From Cladorrhinum sp. PSN259 (lineage: Eukaryota; Ascomycota; Sordariomycetes; Sordariales; Podosporaceae): a stretch of DNA of 64,000 nucleotides. Where the stretch lies: NCBI GenBank assembly GCA_033725935.1, contig MU867109.1:1-64000 (forward strand), written 5' to 3'. Positions 23,208-33,795 of this stretch are shown here, one piece after another. How positions within the stretch are numbered: the first letter of the stretch is position 1; every line of letters starts with the position of its first letter. The notes below the pieces were generated by a model, which had not been told where the DNA came from, searched no databases, and saw nothing but the letters and a program-made list of their open reading frames with translations. The translations under genes and the position numbers were made by a program.

Positions 23208-26200
23208 TCACTGCTTCCCCATTTTCAGCTTTGATTTGATTGCAGCCTTCATGCGGGAGAAGATGTTGGGACTTTTTGATTTCCGGTAGTATTGTCGCTC
23301 GTCCACAACTTCTGCATCTATACATGTATTCTCCATTGCTGAGCTGAAGCTCGTTTGGTCCCAAAATCCAGACTCAGTCAGGTCACGGTATCCTGGGACG
23401 GCAAACATTGGATCCCGGATGCTGGCATGTTGCAGCTTTCTGGTGCTTGCTTCAGGCTCCGAGTCGCTGATGACCTTGACTTGGGGCACTCTCCTATTTT
23501 TTGGCTTGTGTTGTAGCGACTTCAAGTGCATTTCTGGTTGGCCTGTGTTCCTGTTTTCTCGCTGCTTCGCTGAAGACTTCCTACTCTCTTCGATGACGGG
23601 CTGGTAGGTCTCTTCCAGTTGCCGAGAAGAGCCGATCACCATAAACGGTATCTCTCTACTGTGGAGTAGCTCCAACAAAAGTGCGTATTCTTTTCCCGAC
23701 TCACGTGCCCATTTGCCTTGGTATGAACTGAACTCTGACCAACTCGCGCCACTTCCGAGACATATCTCAAGGATGTGCGCCACATCTTGCATCTCAGACT
23801 CACTGTAGTGCAGGAGATTCGAGTCAATGCGTCTAAGCAGAACACGGAATAGCGACCCCTGGGCCGTATCCACGGCCAAAACACCGTCGCTGTTTGGAAG
23901 CAGTTCGTCACCGCCGATACGGCAGCCGAGTTCCAACAGAAGCTTAATCATGTCAAGTGAAATTGCTCGAGCCACCGTCATGTCCGACTCTTGTATTTCT
24001 AAAAGAGCCGGATCCAAAATAGGTCTCCGAATAGCGTGGCGTAGAAGTGGCTGACAGATTTCCAATGAACAGCTAGTATTCGAGTGCCGCACAAGTGCTT
24101 CGAGACCCGGGTGTCTTTTTACGTAATTGACAGCGCCCGCCTCAATTGCCAGTCGGAGCTGGGTGTTCTTCTCATGATGCCACTTCTCCTCTTTCACCTC
24201 GCTAGCGAGTAGCCCTAGCCCGTGAAACGATGCGAATCGGCCCTTTGTGAATGCTGGGTCTTGAATTATGATGTGAAGATTGTTGAAGAATGTGTCCGGC
24301 CCACTAGAGCTACCTTGAAGATCCGCCAGACCTGCAAATCGCAGACCATCTATAAGAAAAGTCGCAGTCTTTTGACGGAGGCGGATCGAATTCGACATGT
24401 ACAGGCTCTGCTTCGCGAGGTGCAGGAAGTAAAACGACAGAGCTGCATTCGGATCAAACAAGTCGCACTTTGGGAGTCTGAGACACTCGAGTTCCCAAGT
24501 TGAGTCGTTGTCTAGAAACTCGAAAATGGTTCGGTGCATGAAAATAACCTTTGCACCACTGCACCCGTCTGGCCGCTGAAGGCATTGATCGCTGCTGCAA
24601 ATGCAGTCAAGCTGAGTCGAAACCTCGAGTAAGCCGCCGCATCGACTTCTTAGACGGCCACTGATGTCTGTACAAAGATCATACTTGACATCGTCCTCCA
24701 GGTATTCGATGCTGATTGGAGTCGTCTGGTGTTGGTCGATTAGCGCGAGCCCGAGGGCGAACATGGTTTCGTCCATGGAACGAGTGAATTTCAAGTGATG
24801 TACAATCCGTTGATGCGTATAGAAGAGCCGAAGCAAGCGGGCTCCTTGCTCCCGATGTCGCTTTTTTATCGTGTTGAGCATGTGTTCAAACATTTGCTCC
24901 AGCTCCGGTGGAAGTTCGTCGACTCGTTGACGCAACTCGGCAATGTTGTCGTGGTCAGCGAATCCATCGGTCAATGACCTGCACGCCAAAACTACCCATA
25001 AAAAGACCCCAGATGATTTGTCGATGATGTCCTGAATGATTTGTTTTCCTTCGGCCGGACTCCTTCGAAAGATCTTCTTCATGTATTCATGACGGCCGAT
25101 TAGATCGTCAACGTAGGTCGAGATGTCAGTGCGGTTCAGATCTTGCAATCGAAGTCCGGGGAAATGACTGAAGGCCGCAACACAGTCTGGGATGGGTCGA
25201 CTTGAAACAATCACCTTGATATCTGGATGTGCAGCAAGACTTTTGAGAAAAGAAATACCATCCATGTAATTTCCTGTGAGCTCGTCGAGCCCGTCGATAA
25301 GGAAGCAAAATCGCCCGATCTGATGACGCTCCATAGCAATAACTTTGAATGCGTGCATAGTTTCCTGGAGAGATGGAGTACTAATGTCGGCGGGACCGTT
25401 GGTATTGTCCGCGTCATGTAGTTCTTTCCACATGTGAGGGAGGGCCTTGGGAATTATGCCAGGGTTCTCGGACAGAATCTGGTAGAGAAGTGTCCTCGAA
25501 AGCCCATCTTGTGACTTTTGCTCCCTGCTGCCCAAGTTCATAAAGAAGAAGTTGCCGATGAAGTATCTTTCCCGTCCTGCCCATTGTGATAAAAGTTTCT
25601 GAAGCTCATCGCTGATGTATAGATGCTTCATCAAGGTTGACTTGCCACTGCCCGCCTTCCCTGACACCCAATAAATGCCCGAGGAGGAGCGTAGCCATGT
25701 TGTAAGATCATCCCACGAATTCTGTTTGCTCTTGTTGTTCAATAGCCACTGCAGGGTCTGTTTGTGTGCGGGTCGAATGCTTTCTCTTCTGTCGTCAATC
25801 CTCCGAAACCACAGCTTGTTCAAGATGCATGACCTGCACCTCTTGCGAAGCAGATCCTCGGCCGACTGGGCAATGTCAGTTCGGTTCCCTACAGAGGCTT
25901 CAATCAAGACTTTGAGCTCTCTGATGCCTGAAATTGCCTCCAGATCCTTGTCCGTCATTGCTCTCGAAGATAAAGCGCCACCTGAGACTGCGGGCAGGAT
26001 TTCGTTGAGTTTGGTGCTGAAATGGCTCAACTCCTGAATGAGGGCCTCGAACTTGTGCCGGTCTCTGATGATCCAGCGGACCTTGTTCACCGTGGTTACC
26101 ACCGGCGTCTTCTTGACAAGCTGAGAGCGGTGGGCCATGTAATCATCGATGAAGTTTTGCCAACGAATACTGCCGACTCTGTTTCTGGTGGTTAACGCTC

Positions 26201-26561
26201 TGTCGGTTGCAGCACTGTCCGGATCTGATGATACATCTTCCACGCCGTATCGCTGCTGGAGTTCGGGAGCGTTCAAGTCTGTAAAAAGAGTTGAAACACA
26301 TCCAAGAATTCTAACAACGAGCTTCTGGTTTGAGGGGTCATCCAGTCGTTGGTCATAATCCGGCCTCATGAGTTTCACACGCGCGGCCCACTGGAGCATA
26401 AGAGTTCTTTCGATGTCGAGCTTTGTGTCAAGGATTTCGTAGTCGCGGCCACGATAACGTGAATCTGCAATGACATTGAAGAGGTCGACAGCATCCTTGA
26501 ATGCTCCGATCACTCCAACAATGCCAACTGCGCCGAGTACCAGTCCGGCCACCTCGGCCAT
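23208..26561 (-). CDS. HeLo-NACHT NLR-type receptor
   Basis: Single exon, 1117 aa, from the ATG at 26561 (MAEVAGLVLGAVGIVGVIGA). Residues 1-about 215 are a HeLo (prion-inhibition/propagation) domain with the typical Gly/Val-rich amphipathic first helix. A NACHT NTPase follows: Walker A GKAGSGKST at about 301-309, Walker B FCFLIDGLDEL at about 418-428, then a VSSRP sensor. A conserved post-NACHT helical region (like DUF7791) spans about 560-780, and the tail is weakly ankyrin-like and basic at its end (RMKAAIKSKLKMGKQ). In fungi HeLo domains carry out membrane-targeting cell death in heterokaryon incompatibility and NLR signalling, so self/non-self or pathogen sensing is the inferred role. No WD, TPR or strong ankyrin array is present. 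A GTGAGT overlapping the stop codon could be a donor that adds a further exon. Confidence 0.88.
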   Translation of the reverse strand: MAEVAGLVLGAVGIVGVIGAFKDAVDLFNVIADSRYRGRDYEILDTKLDIERTLMLQWAARVKLMRPDYDQRLDDPSNQKLVVRILGCVSTLFTDLNAPELQQRYGVEDVSSDPDSAATDRALTTRNRVGSIRWQNFIDDYMAHRSQLVKKTPVVTTVNKVRWIIRDRHKFEALIQELSHFSTKLNEILPAVSGGALSSRAMTDKDLEAISGIRELKVLIEASVGNRTDIAQSAEDLLRKRCRSCILNKLWFRRIDDRRESIRPAHKQTLQWLLNNKSKQNSWDDLTTWLRSSSGIYWVSGKAGSGKSTLMKHLYISDELQKLLSQWAGRERYFIGNFFFMNLGSREQKSQDGLSRTLLYQILSENPGIIPKALPHMWKELHDADNTNGPADISTPSLQETMHAFKVIAMERHQIGRFCFLIDGLDELTGNYMDGISFLKSLAAHPDIKVIVSSRPIPDCVAAFSHFPGLRLQDLNRTDISTYVDDLIGRHEYMKKIFRRSPAEGKQIIQDIIDKSSGVFLWVVLACRSLTDGFADHDNIAELRQRVDELPPELEQMFEHMLNTIKKRHREQGARLLRLFYTHQRIVHHLKFTRSMDETMFALGLALIDQHQTTPISIEYLEDDVKYDLCTDISGRLRSRCGGLLEVSTQLDCICSSDQCLQRPDGCSGAKVIFMHRTIFEFLDNDSTWELECLRLPKCDLFDPNAALSFYFLHLAKQSLYMSNSIRLRQKTATFLIDGLRFAGLADLQGSSSGPDTFFNNLHIIIQDPAFTKGRFASFHGLGLLASEVKEEKWHHEKNTQLRLAIEAGAVNYVKRHPGLEALVRHSNTSCSLEICQPLLRHAIRRPILDPALLEIQESDMTVARAISLDMIKLLLELGCRIGGDELLPNSDGVLAVDTAQGSLFRVLLRRIDSNLLHYSESEMQDVAHILEICLGSGASWSEFSSYQGKWARESGKEYALLLELLHSREIPFMVIGSSRQLEETYQPVIEESRKSSAKQRENRNTGQPEMHLKSLQHKPKNRRVPQVKVISDSEPEASTRKLQHASIRDPMFAVPGYRDLTESGFWDQTSFSSAMENTCIDAEVVDERQYYRKSKSPNIFSRMKAAIKSKLKMGKQ

Positions 26562-28207
26562 GGCGATGCTTGTGTGGCTGTAGTAAGTGAAGAAAGTATG
26601 TTGGAGAGAGGAAAGGGAAGCACGTGCGAAGTTGGAAGTGTTGTCACTTCGTGAACCGCGACAGACGTTCAATCAAGGTGCAGCATCACGCTGGTCTTTC
26701 CTTCCTTCCATTGGCTAAACCCGGTGGTGGCCTCCCGCTCTCAGGCCAAATCTCAGGCTTTTAGCCCACAACTTTCGACCGCCAAGGCAGACTTGCTGCA
26801 AGCATGATTGCCGCCCACCCCAAAACAGCATCAGGCATTTACGTATTAGGCAGACTCATTCTCTTCTTTTATGATTGGAGCTAGGTCGAGCTCTTGATCT
26901 GGAAATCATAACCACAATGCATTTGGGCACAGTGGTACATTTTACCAAAATCTTTCTTGAAGCACCTTCCTCCCACAAATATTGGCCATTATTGCCCGGA
27001 AACCCATGTTTAAGGCTCAATAAATAATAGTTGGTTATGGATCAGTTAATCAACTCTTTTGTCCGGCCTCAGGCTTTTTATATCAACTTGGATCTCCCAC
27101 CCGGGTAGCCCATCTGTTTTCAAAAGGGGTGCGTCACAACTAGAAATATTATAAAATCATCAGCAGTTGGCCGGGTGAAAGGATACACATATAGGATTAT
27201 TTCAAAATTAGTGGTTAGAAAAATATGCTCACGTGTGTCACAGTTTTATAACCTCGCCCATCAGTTCCAAGGAACGGGAATTTTCTGCATCATTGCGACT
27301 TAGCACTATGGAAAATACTAAAGATAAACCCGAGAAAGACCTAGCAACAACCCCACTGGCAGTGCAATAATCTAAAAGTCAAATCTGATTCAGAACACTT
27401 GGTTTGACTCATCCTTCCATCCCGACTTTCGCTCCACCGTCTTCGGTCCCAAGTAATTCAATAACAAAATTTCTGAACCTTCCACAATAGGTATCTGAGA
27501 TACGGCATCCACTGTCATCAGCCACAAAGCCAAATTTGGCACGATGACATCTACGGACCAACATCATCTGTCGAGAATCAGATCCAACCCACTGGTGCAG
27601 GGAACTTACTTCTCTGCAAGATTCAACGCCAGCTACCTAGGTGCAAGACTCGAACTTTATGCACGTAATTAACCATGGGACAGTGTTCTATCACTAAGCA
27701 GAAGTAGATGTCATCCATCTCCACTGAGCCCTCCAGAAATGCACATCATCTTCATTAAATAAAAAGAGCACCTTCATTAAATAAAAAGAGCATCATCATT
27801 CAGCAGCCTCACAACATCACCCCACCTCATGATACCCAGTACAGCAGTACATGTAAGAAAGAAACAAAACTCTTGGGTATTTCATCCTTCTCCCGTGAGG
27901 TTCGGGCCGTGCAGTGTACATGTATCTGTACAGTACATACTATGGTATAGCTACCTATATCTTTGTATAATAACAAATCATTTTCACCCCGCTGTGATTG
28001 CAGCGTTGTGAAGAATGTGTTGTGGGTAAACCGTATCATCAACGATCAAAAAGCAAAATAAAATGCCAAAAAACGCTTTCCTCATCTGCTGTCATCATGG
28101 AATGAACAATAATAACACCCCAAGAAAAAACCCCCTCCTCACCTCACTCGCTGCTAAAGCATGCAACACTGATATTATGCTGCTTCTGCCGCCCCTTAAC
28201 GCTGGCT
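26562..28207. other. Intergenic, 1.6 kb
   Basis: This lies upstream of the HeLo-NACHT gene and downstream of the importin gene. No gene was recognised. A short direct duplication at 27750-27792 is listed separately. GTACATGTA-type palindromic words occur at about 27848 and 27916. Confidence 0.5.
27750..27792. repeat. Two direct copies of a 22-bp unit
   Basis: TTCATTAAATAAAAAGAGCA occurs at 27751-27770 and again, identical, at 27773-27792. This simple duplication probably arose by replication slippage. Confidence 0.8.
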
Positions 28208-31200
28208 CTACCGAGCCAACGCCTGAAGCTTACCCTTCTCATCCTCAGTCAACATGTTATACCACTCCTGGAACCCAGCGACATTGTCCCTCGCGGCGCC
28301 AACAAAAAACTCCTTGAGGTAAGCCGTCGTCTCGTCATCGCGCTGTCTCGAATTGTCCAGGAATCCCATCAACTCGGCCTTGGTGCTGGCGAGCGAAAGG
28401 TCCAGGACGTCGCCGGTATCGTCCTCCCAGCCCTCATCACCATCATCCTCATCAGCGTCCGCGAACTCTGCTGCGGCCGCCGCAGCGGCGTTGGAAGCTC
28501 CCTGAACTCCTGATGCAGAGAGCAGCTCGTCGACAAGAAGCTTGAGGATCTTGAGCGAAGCAGGGATGATGGTATATTGATCAGGGTCTGGATTCATTAG
28601 TGTCCTGTTGTCTGTTACACCGTAAGAGCCAACCATATACTCACTCAGCTTAGCCCGAGACCGGGTCATGATTCTATCGCTAGTGGGGATGACGAGATCA
28701 CCCTTGACCATAGTCTGGGCGACGCGCGCGTCACCGAGAGAGTAAATCTTGGAGAGCGCAATCACACTACATGTTTGTCAGTATCTGCTTGTGGACAAGA
28801 TTGGATGTAAACTTACTTCTGACGAATATCGTCATAGCCAGCAAAGGTAGTTGAGTTCTCGAGCCACTTGGTGAGAACAGCTTGTAGACCATTCTGGCCA
28901 TGAACTTGGATCTCACTCAGGAAACTGACAACATCCTGAGCGCCCACAAGTGCCAAACGGGCAAATACGAGACTGAGCGACTGGATGAGCGTTGCATTCT
29001 GTGCCGTGTCTAAGCGTGCCGCCACAGCTTGGAGAAGCTGAGGCAAAAACGGCCCCAACCTCTCCTGACCGGCCTTCTCAACGAGCTCAGCTGCCAGGCC
29101 GCCGACGGCACAAGCAGCGTTATCCTTGATGTCGGGGCTTAGGAGACGATCGACGATGTGCAGGCATACCTCGAGACCAGAACGGCCGCGCTCATCCTGG
29201 TAGTTGAACACCTGGTGGTGGTCATGTTCTAGCATGTACTTGAGCGCCTCGGTACCAGGGCGGAGGACTTCACCCTCGGGGGATGTCATCAAGATCCGGT
29301 TAACCTTGGGAAGGAGCGTATTGACAAATCCTGCAGGGAGAGGTTCAGAACCATACTCGACAAGGGTCTCGAGAAGCTCAGCAGCCAGGGAAACTAGTGG
29401 GTCGTCCTCGGTGAGGGTGGCGACATCAATGGCTCCAGTGATGGTTGGCAAGACCTTGCTGCAGAGGGCCGTGTACAACGCTGGGTCCTTTGTTTCTTGA
29501 AGAGAGCTGGCAACGTCTTGCAAAGTTTCGTTGACAACCGAAGTGAGCTGGAAATTCTCGGCTCCATGCTTGGCGACAAGAAATAATATGTCGAGTGCCT
29601 TGCTGTCGGGCTGAATTGCGATGCGCACATCCATGTTGATGACCAAGTGGAGGACTTCAAGAAGTGTCATCAGAAGATCGTCAGCGTCCTCAAGGTCGTC
29701 TCGATCCTTTGTCAGCAGGAATGTCTCAATGCTGTTGATGACCTGCCCTTGGCGATCAAGCGGTACCCCCGCTCTAAGAAATCCTTCCAGCGACTTTACA
29801 CAGGCGACACGCACGAGCTCAGACTCATCGTGAGTCAAGCTGTGGATAACCTTATCGAAAAGATTAATAGTTGGTGGGTAGAGCTGAGTGAGCGTGCCGG
29901 CCACAATAAAGCCTCGAGCAGCAAGCAGCGGCTGGTCCTCTCTTCCAATTGCGTACGTAACAAGCTGGAGATAGGCTTCAGAAATCTCGGCTGGCACGGC
30001 CTTCTCACACTCGCTGAAGTCGTTTAGAATGATGTTGACGAGGAACAGAGCGGCCTCCTGTCTCTGCCAGCTGCTCTCCTGCCCCGAGAACAAGCCCTTG
30101 GTGTAAGCAAACAGGCCGCCGATGGCGTGTTCGGATAACCATTCGCCAAGCTTGATGAGAAGGTCGCCACAGGCAGTCCTGGAGGTGTAATTAGCCGACA
30201 CTCCGGTTTCCTCTGCTAGGTAGAGAGAAGTATCAATATCCCAAAGGCCCTCTTCCTCCTGCGTGATCTGCGAGTAGGAGACCAGCAGTTCCATAAGTTC
30301 GTGGACCCATGGGGTATCGTGAACGGCGCCGTGAGCCTGAATCTCGCCGTTTAGGGAGGCCTGGACGGGCTGGGCGCGCATGCATTGATTCAAGAAGTCG
30401 AGCTCATCCAGAACCAAAAAGTCGAGGGAATAGGGGAGACCGTCGATATCCTCCAGCCGGCTTTGCGCATCACTAGTGACAAAAAATGCCTGATATGCTT
30501 GGGATAGTCGCTTGAGCTCCTGCCATGTTGCTGTGAAGAGCTTTGGGCTTAGAGGGAGCAACAGAGAGGGGAAGACTGCCTTGATCTTGGTCAAGGTCTT
30601 GACAGTCTGAACCTTTAAGGTCACAGGGCCGTACCAGTTCTCCGGGTGGGTATCCGAACTCTCAGATTCTGGAAGAGGTGCAGTAACAACTTGCTCCAAA
30701 AATGGCAACCACAACTCAAGGATCTCCCTCGCAAACTGGGTTACTGCCTTCTTTTGAGAATCCTTCAAAGTATCCATGTGGCTGAGGCAGTTGCGGAAAA
30801 CCTGCAGCGCCAGACTGCGATGGCTATGTTTGCGATCTGGGTTGATTGCGACGTCGTAGCATGCTTTGATGATATTTCGTGCGTTCTCTTGGAATGTGTC
30901 TTCCGACAAGGCTTCCTCGACTAGGTCTTGGAGAACAACGAGAGCACCGTGGAGCTGAACATCGGATCCGTTGGGCATAACACCGAGGACAGCGGGGAGG
31001 AGGTTCGGCCATTCATCGGGGAAGTCTAAGACGGCGATTTTTGAAATCACATAGCTGATTGACAAGTAACAATTCGAGTAACGGTTAGGCAATTGTTTTG
31101 ACTTGTATCTGCTCCTGCTGGGCCTTCTTACCTGGCAGCGACCTTGACTTTCCTTTGACCTTCTGGGCCGAGGACCTGCTCGAGGGCGCCATTTCGGATT

Positions 31201-31469
31201 GTCTCTTTGGTCGAGTCAGGGATGGGAATCGGGGGCAGCTTGCCGGTTTCGCCATCGGGGGCCCAGTTCTCGACGACGAACATGCGAAGGGATGTCCATG
31301 CCGACTGTCGAAGCTCGACGGTTGCATCTTGTGCAGCGCCTATGCGAAGGAGGGCGACGGGGAATTCGGGATTGGGCCGAGCATTGATGAGGCCGAGCTC
31401 TGCCTGCTTGCGGGGGCCTTCTTCCTTGGACTGTGTGTTGACAAGCAGCGCTGCCAGGTGCTGCTCCAT
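28208..31469 (-). CDS. kap114: Importin beta family, Kap114/importin-9
   Basis: Spliced minus-strand model: exons 31469-31132, 31054-28817, 28766-28645 and 28587-28208, 3078 nt, 1025 aa, close to the roughly 1000 aa of yeast Kap114. The last intron (28644-28588) is 57 nt with no in-frame stop; splicing joins RSRAKL to NPDQYTIIPASLKIL, which restores the conserved text, so it is probably real. The N-terminus (MEQHLAALLVNTQS) and DFPDEWPNLLP are typical importin-beta N-terminal HEAT features; the rest is HEAT repeats, with an acidic segment near residues 950-980 (ADADEDDGDEGWEDD). The family carries TBP and histones H2A-H2B into the nucleus, with Ran-GTP release. It is divergent from Rev7, with 623 bp between the start codons. 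Confidence 0.9.
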
Positions 31470-32092
31470 GATGGCGGGGTTGTTGTGTTGTTCGCAAGCA
31501 AATTCCGTTCGTCTGTTTCCGTTTGGTCTGGAAACCCTCCCTGCAGGAAGAAAGAAAAGCTGGTTAAATTTTATTTTCTTGATTCAAAATCTTGAGTCAA
31601 AACAGAGAAAAAAATAAACGTTAATTGCAGGCTTAAAAGTTGTTCCACAAACTCGACTTCGGCGAGCTTCGATGCTGCAGAATGGAGAAATGGCGGTGGA
31701 TGTGGGGCACGATTCAATGTCATCCTTGGCCGAAGGATGTGGAGCGCGGGAATAAGTTTCGAGACGCGCCGTGGTTGGCGTCTACCTTAAACTTTGTTGA
31801 CTGGCGGGGTATCCTGGAGACAGGAAATGGCTTTTCTTCAAGGGGAACATGGCTTAGAAGAGCTCATTTTATTGTAAAGAGGACCCTGAGAGACGAGTCA
31901 CCTGCTTTGGCGTCGCGTCCCCCTGCTTAATCAACGCGCTCAGACAATGAATGTGAATGTGAATGACATGGATCCGATGGACCCCGCGATTTCCAAGACA
32001 GTGAACTCATTGCATCTTGTGAACCCTGGACATCATCACCCCCATCTCGATTGACATCTCACCACCGCATCTGAAGTACATCATCACCCAAA
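31470..32092. promoter_or_regulatory. Shared upstream region of kap114 and rev7
   Basis: This 623-bp region separates two divergent start codons, so it should hold both promoters. No open frame here has coding character. A (GAATGT)n-like word is present near 31949. No specific factor site is claimed. Confidence 0.5.
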
Positions 32093-33150
32093 ATGCCACC
32101 CAAACTCCCACCAGAAAAACCAAACGCTCCAAACGCTCCAAACCCCCCAAAACCCCAACAGGCTCAAGACGAAAACACGCTCGTAATAGACCAAGCCCAC
32201 ACCCTCCTAGCCTCCTTCTCCTCATTTTTGACAATCTCCATCCACAACATCCTCTACTACCGCCAAATCTACCCACAGGAAACCTTCCTCTCCGCAAAGG
32301 CCTTCAACCTCCCCGTCCACCAATCCCGCCACCCCAAAGTCTGCAGCTGGATAACCGACGCCGTCACCCAGGTATCCGCCCAACTGGCCACGGGAAACGT
32401 CTCAGTCATAGCGGTAGTGATCCACTCCCCCTTTACGACTCCTCTTCGCCCCTTCAGACTTAGGTCCCCTCCTCCAGACTATGACAACTCCTCCTCTTTA
32501 CCCTGTTCACCACCCTCGCCTTCTTTCACCACCCCCCAGCCATCTTCCCAAGTCCCCGGAGGCTCAGTTCTAGAGAGGTACATATTCGACGTCTCCAGGT
32601 TTCCTCGCTGGCCATCGATGCGCAACTACCCGAAACCGGGAGACGCGATGCGCGTGCACGGGACGAGGGTGATGAAGATGGATTTCCGCTACGAGACGGC
32701 AAGAAACGAGTATTTGGACTCTGACGCGATCAGCTTTGCCGATGTCGATCAGCAGTTCCGGGGTTGCCTGAAGAGGATGGCGCACGCGATGGAGGCCATG
32801 GAAGCTTTACCGGAGGGGTGCGGGTTCACCGTGGCGATAGAGTTGAAGAAGGAGGGGGAGGCGCCCATCGGTGTAAGTCTATTACTATTTGTTCTTTGTG
32901 GAAAATCTAGAACTGATGACGAGAAAAACAGCATCCCCAAGAATGGATACCAAGCGAACCGAATCACCAACCAGAAGGAAGTGGCTCGTTGGAAAGGGGC
33001 CACGATTTGGGAGGCGTCAAAACCACCGCAGTCAGAACTGTTGGGGTTGGACCATTCTTCTTCGAGTCTTGGATTGAAGAAGGGGAAGCGAAAGAGGTGT
33101 TCATGAAAGAGCATGCAGAAGAGGAAGAAGAAAGTCTAGATCCAGCATGA
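32093..33150 (+). CDS. rev7: HORMA-domain protein Rev7/MAD2B
   Basis: Two-exon model: 32093-32872 and 32932-33150, 999 nt, 332 aa. The intron starts GTAAGT after GGT and ends AACAG. Splicing restores HPQEWIPSEP and then RTVGVGPFFFESWIEEG, the HORMA safety-belt strands. Without splicing the frame stays open to 33106 and ends in an unrelated basic tail. The protein begins with a Pro-rich extension (residues 1-25); the HORMA fold spans about 30-310, with the TLLASFSSFLTISIHNILYYRQIYP helix typical of Rev7. There is a variable Pro/Ser-rich insert at about 122-160. Rev7 is the accessory subunit of translesion polymerase zeta and binds Rev3 and Rev1 in the nucleus. The acidic end (EEEEESLDPA) is unusual. 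Confidence 0.88.
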
Positions 33151-33795
33151 AAGCTGAAGCATTGTTTCCCTTCCTTGATTTTATTTCTTGTTAATTCTCA
33201 CAATGATACCCATTTTTAGGTTCTCACAGGAAACCGGCAGCGAAAAAACAAAACAATAAATTACGATTCCTTATTAACCTCCCACTGATGACTTTACTCC
33301 CAATCCTTGCTACTCGCTATATGATGTATGTGTGTATGTTGTACGTGTTGTATGTTCCCCCCTTTCCTTTCCCGCTATGCTTTTTGCTCTGACAAAGTGT
33401 TATGGTATGGTGTGTTGTTTATACTCTGCCGAATAATGCGGAGCAACAAAAAAAGTATTTAAGAAGAAAAAAAAGCCAACGGGAAGCAAATATAACGGTG
33501 GCGGTATCATACAACAGAGTAAAAGACCAATACCCGTAATACTCAAAACACACCCCCCGATTTGATGAGGGACTCATTAACAAGCATAAACTTGAAGAAA
33601 GCCCCATCGTCATCTTATGTCGAAATATGCACAAAGAATTTTCTTCCCGAGCCCCCAAACCAACAAAATGCTGAACCAATCAATGCTTTCCTGGAGTAAG
33701 AACGCCCCTCGCCGAAATTCCCAGTTCTTTTAGTTTCGCAAAAACGCTTTAACAAGTCTAACCCAACCAAAAGCAGCAATTACCCGCCCTCTAGC
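33151..33795. other. Convergent intergenic region
   Basis: This lies between the 3' ends of rev7 (+) and the BUD3-like gene (-). It is AT-rich and includes TATGTATGTGTGTATG near 33325. It most likely holds the two terminators and 3' UTRs. No gene was seen. Confidence 0.5.

Noticed and set aside
27837..28042. Short frames around GTACATGTA palindromes
   Set aside because: Open mainly because of the palindromic AT-rich text; no coding signal.
32093..33106. Single-exon reading of rev7 (337 aa)
   Set aside because: A consensus intron at 32873-32931 restores conserved HORMA residues and changes the end to 33150.
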